Assembly: GCA_022823365.1 (NCBI GenBank)
Contig: JAJDXG010000015.1
Span: 1-35,541 of the forward strand
Length of the DNA: 35,541 nucleotides
Source of the DNA: Gemmatimonadota bacterium
GTDB taxonomy: Bacteria; Gemmatimonadota; Gemmatimonadetes; Longimicrobiales; Gaopeijiaceae
Direction of reading: 5' to 3'
The position numbers and the translations under genes were made by a program. Shown in pieces: positions 8,856-16,412 of the stretch (the first letter of the stretch is position 1; every line of letters begins with the position of its first letter). Under the pieces are notes generated by a model. It ran no database searches and was not told the origin of the DNA. It saw only the letters and a program-made list of their open reading frames with translations.

Positions 8856-9155
8856 ATGAAGATCAGCGAGAAAGCGGTTCGCAAGGCGTTGCGCACGGTG
8901 AAGGATCCCGAGCTGCACCTGGATCTGGTGGTGCTCGGGCTGGTGTACGACATCGAGATCGAGGACGCGAACGTCCAGGTGCGCATCTCGCTCACCACGC
9001 CGATGTGCCCCGCGGCGCCACAGATCGTGGAGGATGTGCGCGCAGCGGTAGCGGGCGTGGAGGGTGTCGAGAACGCCGAGGTGCAACTGACCTTCGATCC
9101 TCCCTGGACCCCGGAGCGCATCAGCCCCCTCATCCGCTCCTCGCTGGGGCTCTGA
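8856..9155 (+). CDS. MIP18/SufT-like metal-sulfur cluster assembly protein
   Basis: A 99-residue DUF59 (MIP18) domain protein. The family signature is complete: VKDPEL near residue 16, VVLGLVYDI, the TTPMCPAAP loop with the conserved Cys, and FDPPWTPERIS close to the C-terminus. Such proteins help mature Fe-S or di-iron enzymes. It is the first gene of the Paa-type operon, 83 bp before the PaaA-like gene, and is a second MIP18 copy in the same run (the other starts at 10168). It is divergent from the asparaginase-type gene. The leader has a small hairpin GGCCC-TCTC-GGGCC at 8826..8839 and no clear Shine-Dalgarno site. Confidence 0.9.
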   Translation: MKISEKAVRKALRTVKDPELHLDLVVLGLVYDIEIEDANVQVRISLTTPMCPAAPQIVEDVRAAVAGVEGVENAEVQLTFDPPWTPERISPLIRSSLGL

Positions 9156-9238
9156 CGAAGACCGCCCGGTGGAGGCCCGGTCCGCGCTCGGGGGGTAGCG
9201 GACGGGTTCGCAAACGCCGATGACCTCGGAAAGGACGG

Positions 9239-10180
9239 TTGGCCGTGCCCTTCACTGAAGAAGAAATCAAGGCCCGCGTGCAAAACGGCTACATCGTGGA
9301 ATCTCCCGAGGAGATGACCGAAGGCTACAGGAAGGCGCTCGCCATCCAGCTCACCGTCCAGGCCGACACCGAACTGATGAGCGCGCCTTCCTACTGGATG
9401 GCCGCGCGCCACGCGCCCTCTGCCAACACCCAGGTGAGCGCGCACGCCATCATCCAGGACGAACTGGCGCACGCCAACATCGCCTATCGACTGCTCGAGG
9501 ACATGGGCATCTCGAAGCAGAAGCTGGTCTACGAGCGCGAGCCCCACGAGTTCAAGCATCCCTACGGCTTCGACCAGCCGCTCGACAACTGGGCGGACCT
9601 GGTGGTGGCCAACGGCTTCTTCGACCGGGCCGGCATCTGCCTGCTCTCGGACGTGCACCGCAACACCTCCTACGGGCCGCTCAAGCGCGCGCTGGTGAAG
9701 GTGGACATGGAGGAGACCTTCCACCTGCGGCACGGGGAGGTGTGGATGCGGCGGCTGGCCCGGGCCGGGGGCGCGGCGAAGGAGATCCTGCAGCGGTCGG
9801 TCGACTGGATGTTCCCGATGACCGTGGAGTGGTTCGGCCTGCCGGACGACCGCAAGCGCCACAGCGGCCAGCTCGAGTACAGGCTGAAGGGGCTCACCAA
9901 CGACCAGTTGCGGCAGCTTTGGATGTCGTCCACGGTGCCCCTGTGCGAGCGGCTGGGCCTCGACGTCCCGGCGCATTTCGACGAAGCCTCGCAGTCGTAT
10001 GTGCTCGACTATCCCTTCCCCTGCCAGTACGACGCGAGCGAGAAGCGCTGGCTCTTCGAGGAGGGGAGGATCACGTGGGGGCAGGTCTTCGAGCGCTGGA
10101 AGGGGCGTGGCCCGATGAACGAGATCTACGTCGAGTCGATCCGGCGTTCGCGCGGCCAGGTGAGTTCGTGGCTGAACTGA
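9239..10180 (+). CDS. paaA: PaaA-like di-iron oxygenase catalytic subunit
   Basis: A 313-residue ferritin-like subunit related to PaaA of the ring 1,2-phenylacetyl-CoA epoxidase, which adds one O2 atom to an aromatic CoA thioester. Candidate iron ligands are E45 (TELM), E75-L-A-H78 (QDELAH), D129, and E159-T-F-H162 (EETFH). The NTSYGP stretch before the second motif and LTNDQLRQ in the C-terminal third also match PaaA as I recall it. Length is close to the usual 310. The TTG at 9239 has AAGGACGG just upstream; a GTG at 9245 is an alternative. The following gene overlaps its end. It probably acts with the PaaB- and PaaC-like subunits. With no PaaE, PaaK or ring-opening genes in view, the substrate may not be phenylacetyl-CoA. 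Confidence 0.87.
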   Translation: MAVPFTEEEIKARVQNGYIVESPEEMTEGYRKALAIQLTVQADTELMSAPSYWMAARHAPSANTQVSAHAIIQDELAHANIAYRLLEDMGISKQKLVYEREPHEFKHPYGFDQPLDNWADLVVANGFFDRAGICLLSDVHRNTSYGPLKRALVKVDMEETFHLRHGEVWMRRLARAGGAAKEILQRSVDWMFPMTVEWFGLPDDRKRHSGQLEYRLKGLTNDQLRQLWMSSTVPLCERLGLDVPAHFDEASQSYVLDYPFPCQYDASEKRWLFEEGRITWGQVFERWKGRGPMNEIYVESIRRSRGQVSSWLN

Positions 10181-10572
10181 GCGTCGGCCTTCCGCTGCAT
10201 GTGGCCTCGCACATGAGCGGCGGACGCGACCTGTGGTCCGAGCCCCTGCCCGGGCGGCCCGATGATCCGGAGGCGGCCGTATGGCGCGCGCTCGGCGAGG
10301 TGCTCGACCCGGAGCTGCCCGTGAGCGTCACGGACCTGGGGCTGATCTACGGGGTGCGGGTGGACGGCGAGCGGGTCGAGGTTCGCCTGACCTTCACCGC
10401 CACGGCGTGCCCGTGCATGGAGTTCATCGAGGAGGACGTGCGCGACCGGCTGCTCGCCGAGCCCTGGATCGCGGCGGTGGAGATCGAACAGGTATGGGAT
10501 CCGCCCTGGACGAGCGCGCGCATCAGCCCGGCGGGGCGGCGCGCGCTCCGGGGTGCGGGGGTGAGCGCCTGA
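10168..10572 (+). CDS. paaD: PaaD N-terminal (DUF59) half as a separate gene
   Basis: A 134-residue MIP18/DUF59 protein. It shows VLDPELPVSVTDLGLIYGV, the cysteine loop TATACPCME and the WDPPWTSARISP end, matching the first domain of PaaD, which matures the oxygenase metal site. Standard PaaD (about 165 residues) continues into a four-Cys zinc ribbon; here the protein stops right after the DUF59 domain. The missing ribbon is encoded three genes later at 11614. The GTG at 10168 overlaps the PaaA-like gene by 13 bp and has AGGTGAG five bases upstream; an ATG at 10213 lacks such a site. Confidence 0.85.
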   Translation: MAELSVGLPLHVASHMSGGRDLWSEPLPGRPDDPEAAVWRALGEVLDPELPVSVTDLGLIYGVRVDGERVEVRLTFTATACPCMEFIEEDVRDRLLAEPWIAAVEIEQVWDPPWTSARISPAGRRALRGAGVSA

Positions 10573-10592
10573 GGGCGCCGGCGGAGGGCGTG

Positions 10593-10841
10593 ATGGAGGA
10601 AGCCGTCTACGATGTCTTCGCGCGCAAGCGGAGAGCCGAGCCCTTGCGCCACATAGGGTATGTCGACGCCACCGACGATGCCCTGGCGCGGGTCTACGCC
10701 TGGAAGACCTACGACGAGGAGAACTGGTTCGAGATGTGCGTCGTGCGCCGTGCCCACATCATCCCGGTGAACCGGATCGACGGCCCGTACGCGGCGCGCG
10801 CGACCGGCCGGCTCGGACGTCACGCAGTGGAGGGTCGGTGA
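10593..10841 (+). CDS. paaB: PaaB-like oxygenase subunit
   Basis: An 82-residue protein that fits PaaB, the small subunit of the phenylacetyl-CoA epoxidase. It has the YDVFARKRRAEPLRHIGYV opening, a helix with alternating acidic and small residues (DDALARVYAWKTY), and a WFEMCVVRRAHI strand, all in the expected order. PaaB is usually about 95 residues. It has no enzymatic motif and is thought to bridge catalytic units. The ATG has GGAGG eight bases upstream. Its TGA overlaps the GTG of the next gene, implying coupled translation. Confidence 0.82.
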   Translation: MEEAVYDVFARKRRAEPLRHIGYVDATDDALARVYAWKTYDEENWFEMCVVRRAHIIPVNRIDGPYAARATGRLGRHAVEGR

Positions 10842-11617
10842 ACGCTCGGGAGTTCACCCCCGAAGTCCGGGAGGCGCTCCAGAGGCTCATCCTGTCGCTC
10901 GCCGACACCAAGCGCCTGCTCGGGATCCGCTACAGCGACTGGCTGCTGGGCGCCCCCTCCATCGAGAGCGGCATCGCGACCGCCTCCATGTCCCAGGACG
11001 AGTGGGGCCATGCGCGCCTCCTCTACGCCATGCTCAAGGACTTCGGCGTCGACCCGGTGGAGGTCGAGCATTCCCGCCCGCCCGCCGAGTATTGCTCGGC
11101 GTCCTGCCTGGACGAGCCCTTTGCCGACTGGGCCGGGGTCGTCGCCGGCATCGTGGTGGTGGACGGGACCCTCTCGCTTGCGCTGGAGGGATTTGCTGCC
11201 GGCGCCTACGACGCGGCCCGCCGGCGCATCCCCAAGATGCTCGCGGAGGAGGCGTTCCACCGCGATTTCGGACAAGCCTGGATGCGCCGCATCAGCGAAG
11301 GTGCGGAGGAGGGACGGCAGCTCCTGGCGGCTGCGGTCGAGTCCATGCTGCCCGACGCGGTCACGTGTCTGCTGCCCGGCGACGACGAAGCCGAGCTGCT
11401 CGCCGGGGCGGGAGTGACAGTCCGACCGGCCGACGCGCGCGCCACGCTGGCCCGGAGGCTGGCGGAGCCCATCGCGGCGCTGCGCATGGAGCCCGCCGCC
11501 GATCCGCCGCTCCCCGCCGACTGGATGGCCAGCCGCCGCCGCCCGACCGGAGAGCCCGCCGGAGACGCCGTCGAGCGGGCGCGGGGGGACCGCAACCGGG
11601 CGTTGTTCGTAGAATGA
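10838..11617 (+). CDS. paaC: PaaC-like ferritin-fold subunit with intact metal ligands
   Basis: A 259-residue ferritin-like subunit matching PaaC by order, size and the N-terminal DWLLGAPSIE segment. In PaaC as I recall it from E. coli, the first metal motif is decayed to DLLGQAR and the subunit is structural. Here the same place reads DEWGHAR (E55-W-G-H58), preceded by E43 and followed by a second motif E138-A-F-H141 (AEEAFH), with D109 or E117 between. So two complete ExxH motifs are present and this subunit could bind iron itself. The GTG overlaps the PaaB stop and has GGAGGG upstream. The C-terminal 60 residues are Arg/Pro/Ala-rich and unlike the rest. Confidence 0.82.
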   Translation: MNAREFTPEVREALQRLILSLADTKRLLGIRYSDWLLGAPSIESGIATASMSQDEWGHARLLYAMLKDFGVDPVEVEHSRPPAEYCSASCLDEPFADWAGVVAGIVVVDGTLSLALEGFAAGAYDAARRRIPKMLAEEAFHRDFGQAWMRRISEGAEEGRQLLAAAVESMLPDAVTCLLPGDDEAELLAGAGVTVRPADARATLARRLAEPIAALRMEPAADPPLPADWMASRRRPTGEPAGDAVERARGDRNRALFVE

Positions 11618-11814
11618 GCGCCGACGAGGTCGTGGCTGGCGCCACGTCCGGTCTTCCCGCGACCCCCAGGTGCCCGTTCTGCGACCGCACCGAGACCCGG
11701 CTGGTCAATCCGTTCGGCAGCCAACTCTCGGTCGCAACCTACTGGTGCGACGGCTGCCGCACCGCGTTCGAACACATCAAGTGGACGGGGGCGGATTCCC
11801 CGCCCGTCGCCTGA
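11614..11814 (+). CDS. Stand-alone PaaD-type zinc ribbon
   Basis: A 66-residue protein made almost entirely of a four-cysteine ribbon: CPFC, then 24 residues later CDGC, with FGSQ between and a FEHIKW end. The C-terminus of standard PaaD has the same layout (CPRC...FGSTACKALYRC..C..PFDYFK), so this is the missing half of the DUF59 protein at 10168. The ATG overlaps the paaC TGA (ATGA), so it is translationally coupled to the oxygenase genes. It probably joins the DUF59 protein in trans to load or repair the oxygenase. It is short, so a standard annotation could miss it. Confidence 0.8.
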   Translation: MSADEVVAGATSGLPATPRCPFCDRTETRLVNPFGSQLSVATYWCDGCRTAFEHIKWTGADSPPVA

Positions 11815-11885
11815 AGCATACCGGCGGCTCGCGGGTACGCATCCAGACATCCTTGACACCACCACTTCCCATCCAGACGAGACTC

Positions 11886-12563
11886 ATGGTGAAGTTTTCG
11901 ACATCGCATCGCGGCGCCCTCGGGGCGGCGCTCGCCATGGTCCTTTTTGCCGCTTGCTCCGCCTCGTCGGCCCTGCCTCCCTCCCGCGGCCTGATCACTC
12001 TCTCGGGCGCGCGCGTCCCTCCCGACCCCGCGCGCATGGACTCCATCGACATCTGGCTTCGCCCGGAGCTGCAGAACATCGAAGAAGACCCCACGTTTCT
12101 CATCGTCACCGGCTTCAGCGACGGGCCGGTGATGCCCTGGGAGGGTTTCGTCATCGAGGGCGACACCGCCCGCCTCAGCCTGGACGGCGCCATCGCCGAA
12201 GCGCGGCCCACGTACCTGGTCTACGCGCACCTGCATCTCATGCACCGGATGGAGCGGCTGGAGGAATGGCTTCCGGACGCGGTGGGGCTTGAGGGGTACG
12301 AGCTCGAGCGGGCGATCGTGGCCCGCACCGCGGACGTCTGGTTCTACGGTCGATCACTGTACGGCTGGGCGCCCTATGTGCCCCTGGATGAACTGCTCTT
12401 TTCCAGCGAGAACGGTTATCTGGACGCCTATCTGCTGACCGCGCGCGCGGAGGAGTTCGCCATGGAGCGGGATGCCTGGCTGGACGAGAGCGCCGGGGCG
12501 CAGGAGGCGTACCGCACCTGGTTCCGGAGCGCTTTCGAGACCAACCCGCCCGGCTTGCGCTGA
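11886..12563 (+). CDS. Hypothetical lipoprotein
   Basis: A 225-residue protein with a hydrophobic N-terminal helix and a lipobox (LFAAC, Cys about 24), so probably lipid-anchored. The mature part is mixed alpha/beta with no motif I recognise. A central IVTGFSDGPVMPWEGFVI stretch and a C-terminal acidic helical region with WFRSAF stand out. It starts 71 bp after the zinc-ribbon gene and its TGA overlaps the next ATG by one base, so the two are translationally coupled. Function is unknown; coupling to a membrane methyltransferase suggests an envelope role. Confidence 0.75.
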   Translation: MVKFSTSHRGALGAALAMVLFAACSASSALPPSRGLITLSGARVPPDPARMDSIDIWLRPELQNIEEDPTFLIVTGFSDGPVMPWEGFVIEGDTARLSLDGAIAEARPTYLVYAHLHLMHRMERLEEWLPDAVGLEGYELERAIVARTADVWFYGRSLYGWAPYVPLDELLFSSENGYLDAYLLTARAEEFAMERDAWLDESAGAQEAYRTWFRSAFETNPPGLR

Positions 12564-13357
12564 TGCCGGACCGCGACCCGCGGGCTCCGCACACAGGAGC
12601 GCGGGGTCGCGAATCTCCCGACGCGGGGCTGGTCGAGGAGTGGGCCCGGACCGGGAACTGGCTTTTCCGCTGGCGCAGCTACCTTCCGCTTCTCGTCCTG
12701 GCCGCCCTTGCCGCCCTGAGCTTCGCCTTCCCCTCGAGCACTGCGGGCCGGTTGGACAACTGGGAGCTGGCGGGAATGCTGGTGTCCGTGGCGGGGCTGG
12801 TGCTGCGCGCCTGGACCGTGGGACATGCGCCGGCGGGGACCTCCGGCCGGGGAACCCGCAAGCTCGAAGCCGCCTCCCTGAGCACCGAGGGGATGTATTC
12901 GGTGGTGCGCCATCCCCTCTACCTGGGAAACCTCCTGATCTGGGCCGGGGTGGCCGCGACCACCGGCAATCTCGCCGCCGTGGCGGTCACCATTCTCGTG
13001 TTCTGGATCTACAACGGGCGCATCATGCTCGCCGAGGAGCGCTTCCTGCGGGCACGTTTCGGCTCCGACTTCACCCGCTGGGCGGCGCGCACGCCCGCGC
13101 TCCTGCCGGCCCCGCGTCTCTGGCGGCCGTACCAGCTGCCGTTCTCGCTGCTGTTTGCGCTCGGGCGGGACCACGCCGCCCTGTACGCCTGGGTGGCTGC
13201 GACCACCGCGCTGGAAGTCGCGGAGACGCTGGGCGCCGGGGACGGCCTCGATCTGGCGCCCTTCTGGGGGATCTACTTCGGAGCGGGCACGGTGGTGTAT
13301 GTCGTGCTCTGGAGACTCAAGAAGGATTCGACGCTGCTCGATGTGGAGGGCAGGTAG
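12563..13357 (+). CDS. Isoprenylcysteine carboxyl methyltransferase-family membrane protein
   Basis: A 264-residue membrane protein of the ICMT/PEMT-like group, which methylates lipid or prenyl substrates from S-adenosylmethionine at the membrane. The diagnostic RHPLYLGN is at 116-123, followed by AEERFL (E158, E159) and the FGSDFTRW motif near 167-173. Four to six hydrophobic segments are visible, including about 41-57, 71-83, 124-150 and 195-225. The C-terminal third, after the usual family end, adds two further hydrophobic helices. The true substrate is uncertain: bacterial relatives include enzymes that methylate lipid A phosphate as well as many of unknown target. Confidence 0.85.
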   Translation: MPDRDPRAPHTGARGRESPDAGLVEEWARTGNWLFRWRSYLPLLVLAALAALSFAFPSSTAGRLDNWELAGMLVSVAGLVLRAWTVGHAPAGTSGRGTRKLEAASLSTEGMYSVVRHPLYLGNLLIWAGVAATTGNLAAVAVTILVFWIYNGRIMLAEERFLRARFGSDFTRWAARTPALLPAPRLWRPYQLPFSLLFALGRDHAALYAWVAATTALEVAETLGAGDGLDLAPFWGIYFGAGTVVYVVLWRLKKDSTLLDVEGR

Positions 13358-13397
13358 AGGGCGCCGGTCGGGGAGGGGCGATGGTCGCGATCCGTCC

Positions 13398-13715
13398 TCA
13401 CGACGGTGCGAGCAGCCACTTGATCGACACCGGCTCGGTATCGGAGGCGTCTTCCCGCACGTGGACGTCGACGCGGCCCGTCCTGGCGAGGCGGCGGTTG
13501 CTGACCCTGCCTCCGAACGCCGCGAACCCCGTCACCGTGACGCTCTGCCGGGTCCCGTCGGGAGCCGTGGCGGTGAGCCGCGAACCCCTGAGGTCGCGAA
13601 CGCGGGGCGGCGGGCCGTCCTGCAACTGGAGCCGCAGGATGCGGCCGCCATGGGGCGCGTCGAGAGCGTCGATCACTCGAAAGACCGGGGTTTTCCGTAC
13701 GCCGCTTGCCGCCAT
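13398..13715 (-). CDS. Hypothetical small beta-rich protein
   Basis: A 105-residue protein encoded opposite to its neighbours. It has regularly spaced strands (VFRVIDALDA, ILRLQLQDG, RLTATAPDG, VTVTGFAAFGG, RVDVHVRED), a pattern that suggests a small beta barrel. An AAGG site lies six bases before the ATG, and the composition is not of the arginine-rich kind seen in chance high-GC frames. It is divergent from the decarboxylase gene, with 108 bp between them for two promoters. I do not recognise the family. Confidence 0.6.
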   Translation of the reverse strand: MAASGVRKTPVFRVIDALDAPHGGRILRLQLQDGPPPRVRDLRGSRLTATAPDGTRQSVTVTGFAAFGGRVSNRRLARTGRVDVHVREDASDTEPVSIKWLLAPS

Positions 13716-13823
13716 GCTACCTTGGGAGGTTGGAGTCTGCCGCCGTGGCCCGGCGAGGGGTCCCGGGGCGATGGAGAAACCTGGAAACCCGGTATCTGCC
13801 CGTCAATGCCGGAAGGAGGAGAG

Positions 13824-15284
13824 GTGACCGGGCCCGGACCCGAACACTCGCGCGCCGAAGCGGGCGCGCTGCAACTGGACGCCGACCTGATGCGCCGCCT
13901 CGGATACGAGATGGTGGACCGGGTGGTGGCCCGCTGGACCGGCCTCCGCGAAGACCGCGCCTGGGGCACCGCCGACCGAGCGTACACGGAAGCCCGTCTT
14001 CGCGAGGCGGCTCCCGAGACCGGCCGCGATCCGGACGAGGTCATCGACCGGGTTCTGCGCGACGTCCTTCCCTACGCGGGGCGCATCGATCATCCCCGCT
14101 TTTTCGCCTTCATTCCCTCCTCGCCCACCTGGCCGAGCTTCCTGGCGCACATGCTCACCGGCGGCTTCAACGTCTTCCAGGGCACGTGGCTGGAATCGGC
14201 GGGTCCCAGCCAGGTGGAGCTGGTCGTGCTCGACTGGTTCCGCGAATGGCTGGGCATGCCGGAGACCGCGGGGGGCGTGTTCACCAGCGGGGGCTCGGCC
14301 GCGACCCTGAACGCCATGGTGGCCGCGCGCCACGCGGCGGGCGACGGCGAGCGGCTGATCCTGTACGAAGGCGATCAGTGCCACGCGTCCGTGGAAAGGG
14401 CCGCGCGCATCTGCGGCTTCCGCGCGGACGACCTGCGCCGCGCGCCCACCGACGACCGTTATCGGCTCGATGTCGAGGTGCTGGAGCACATGATCCGCTA
14501 CGACCGGGCCGAAGGCAGGACGCCCTTCATGGTGTCCGCCAACGCGGGAGCCACCAACACGGGGGCCATCGATCCGCTGGACGCGATCGCCGATCTGTGC
14601 GAGCGCGAGGGGCTCTGGTTCCACATCGACGGGGCCTACGGCGGCTTCGCGGTCCTCGACGAAGGCGCGCGACGGAGCCTCAAGGGCATCGAACGTGCCG
14701 ACAGCGTGGTTCTGGATCCGCACAAGTGGTTCTTCCAGCCCTATGAGACGGGGTGCCTGATGGTGCGCGACCCGGCGCTGCTGCGCGACGCCTTCCGCAT
14801 CATGCCCGAGTACCTGCAGGACACGGACATGAGCCTGGAGCACGTGAACTTCGCCGACCGCGGACTCCAGCTCAGCCGCTCCTTCCGGGCGCTGCGGGTT
14901 TGGATGTCGGTCCAGATCCTGGGGCTGGAGGAGTTCCGAGTCGTCATCGGACGGGCGCTCGCGCTCGCGCGCAGGGCGGAGGCCTGGATCCGGGGACGCG
15001 CGCGCCTGGAGCTGCTCAGTCCGGCCAGCCTGGGCGTGGTCTGCTATCGCTTTCGACCGCCGGGCATGGATCCGGCGGCGCTGGATGCGCTCAACCGCGA
15101 GATCCAGGACGAGATTGTCAACAGCGGTTTCGCGATGATCTCCTCGACGCGGCTTCAGGGCGCCTACTCGCTGCGCCTTTGCATCCTCAACTACCGGAGC
15201 ACCTGGGAGGACGTGCGCGCCACCCTCGAGCGCGTGGAAGAGATCGGGCAGCGGCGCGTGGAGGCGGCGGCGTGCACCTCGTAG
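13824..15284 (+). CDS. PLP-dependent group II amino acid decarboxylase (aromatic-L-amino-acid type)
   Basis: A 486-residue pyridoxal-phosphate decarboxylase close to the usual length of the aromatic-L-amino-acid decarboxylase/tyrosine decarboxylase family. The FTSGGSAATLNA cofactor loop is at about 153-164, H187 in the QCHAS motif would stack on the cofactor, D269 in HIDGAYGG binds the ring nitrogen, and K301 in LDPHKWFF forms the Schiff base. The N-terminal HPRFFAFIPSS motif is also typical. The GTG at 13824 has GGAAGGAGGAGAG right upstream; an in-frame ATG at 13806 lies before that site and is less likely. It should make an amine and CO2 from an aromatic amino acid such as tryptophan, tyrosine or phenylalanine. 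The exact substrate is uncertain. Confidence 0.92.
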   Translation: MTGPGPEHSRAEAGALQLDADLMRRLGYEMVDRVVARWTGLREDRAWGTADRAYTEARLREAAPETGRDPDEVIDRVLRDVLPYAGRIDHPRFFAFIPSSPTWPSFLAHMLTGGFNVFQGTWLESAGPSQVELVVLDWFREWLGMPETAGGVFTSGGSAATLNAMVAARHAAGDGERLILYEGDQCHASVERAARICGFRADDLRRAPTDDRYRLDVEVLEHMIRYDRAEGRTPFMVSANAGATNTGAIDPLDAIADLCEREGLWFHIDGAYGGFAVLDEGARRSLKGIERADSVVLDPHKWFFQPYETGCLMVRDPALLRDAFRIMPEYLQDTDMSLEHVNFADRGLQLSRSFRALRVWMSVQILGLEEFRVVIGRALALARRAEAWIRGRARLELLSPASLGVVCYRFRPPGMDPAALDALNREIQDEIVNSGFAMISSTRLQGAYSLRLCILNYRSTWEDVRATLERVEEIGQRRVEAAACTS

Positions 15285-15964
15285 ACGAGATCCTGCTGGC
15301 GGTGCTGCTGGTCCTCGCTCCCATCAACGGCGTCGCGCAACTGTGGCTGGCCAGGAAGAACCAGGAGCTGGCGCGCATTCCCGTGTACGTGAGCTCGGGC
15401 ATCTTCATCTTCGTCCTGGGAGCGGCCAGCGCGATCGTGGGGGTGACCGGCGCCGGTCCGGCCGCCCTCGGACTGGCTCCGCTGGACCCCTTCGCGTTCG
15501 TGGCGTGGACGGCCGCGATCGCCGCGGCGGTCCTGGGCATCATGATGCTGTTCACGTGGATCGCCCGTGCCGCCGGGCTGCGCGATTCGCCCTTCCTGGC
15601 CCGGCTGCTTCCACGCACCCGGCGCGAGAGGGCGTACTTCGCGGGCCTTTCCTTCGTTGCGGGGACCGGAGAGGAGATCGCCTACCGGGGGTACGCAATG
15701 TCGGCGCTGGGGGCGATGTCGGTGGGTCCGTGGATGGCCGCGGCGGTCACCTCGGCGGCGTTCGGGTTGTTACATTCCTACCAGGGTGCGCGGGGTATCG
15801 TGACGACCGGGGTGGCCGGGTTCGCCTTCGCCGCGTCGTTCATTCTGGCCGGGAGCATCTGGCCCGCGATGGCCGCGCACATCACGATCGATCTGGTCGC
15901 CGGGCTGGTTCTCGGCGAGAGGCTGCTCACCCATCGAAACGGAGGAACCGAGGCGTGCGCGTAG
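15272..15964 (+). CDS. CPBP-family intramembrane glutamic protease
   Basis: A 230-residue polytopic membrane protein of the CPBP/ABI (CAAX prenyl protease 2-like) family. The three motifs are present in order: E134-E135-IAYRG (with R139), FGLLHSY (H168) and H203-ITID207. These form the catalytic site inside the membrane bundle. Seven or so hydrophobic segments are visible. The GTG start overlaps the decarboxylase by 13 bp and has GGAGG eight bases upstream, so the two are coupled. Members process membrane-bound peptides or take part in bacteriocin self-immunity; the target here is unknown. Confidence 0.88.
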   Translation: MHLVDEILLAVLLVLAPINGVAQLWLARKNQELARIPVYVSSGIFIFVLGAASAIVGVTGAGPAALGLAPLDPFAFVAWTAAIAAAVLGIMMLFTWIARAAGLRDSPFLARLLPRTRRERAYFAGLSFVAGTGEEIAYRGYAMSALGAMSVGPWMAAAVTSAAFGLLHSYQGARGIVTTGVAGFAFAASFILAGSIWPAMAAHITIDLVAGLVLGERLLTHRNGGTEACA

Positions 15965-16374
15965 ACCTCGCATTGCTGGCCGACGCCGCCACGGTGGACA
16001 GCGCCGGCAAGCTGAACATCCTGGGCATCTTCGATTCGATCACCTCCACGCGATTTCCGGCCAAGCACGGCCTCATCTCCCTGGTGCTGCGCTTCTCGGC
16101 GGGGCTGGAGCAGGCCGGAGAACACGCCATCAGGATTCGCCTTCGCGGGCCGTCGGGGGAGGACCTCCTGCGCCTGGACGGCAAGGTCAAGTTCGGGCCC
16201 GGCCCGGCGAGTGATGGCGGACAACTGAAGATCCCCCACATCCTGAACATGGACGGGATCGTTTTCAGGACCCCGGGGCGCTACGCTTTCGATGTCGACC
16301 TCGACGGCGAACATCAGGTGTCGCTGCCGCTCCGGGTGGTTTCGTCCGCGTTCGCGGACGCCGCCGAAGCCTGA
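15955..16374 (+). CDS. DUF6941 family protein
   Basis: A 139-residue protein that opens with [19 protein letters not shown], then [17 protein letters not shown], the pattern of the DUF6941 group, small beta-rich proteins of unknown function. No signal peptide or membrane helix. A GTG at 15955 overlaps the preceding protease gene by 10 bp and has GGAGG nine bases upstream. It is followed 38 bp later by the gyrase-type gene. Overlap on both sides suggests that 13824..18920 forms one transcriptional unit. Confidence 0.83.
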   Translation: MRVDLALLADAATVDSAGKLNILGIFDSITSTRFPAKHGLISLVLRFSAGLEQAGEHAIRIRLRGPSGEDLLRLDGKVKFGPGPASDGGQLKIPHILNMDGIVFRTPGRYAFDVDLDGEHQVSLPLRVVSSAFADAAEA

Positions 16375-16412
16375 GCGCCCCACGTTTGCAGGTCCCCGGC
16401 CGAGGAGTAGCC

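Noticed and set aside
12472..13827. Long plus-strand frame across the methyltransferase and the next spacer
   Set aside because: It overlaps the real methyltransferase frame and the minus-strand small gene, and reads Arg/Gly/Pro-rich without motifs.
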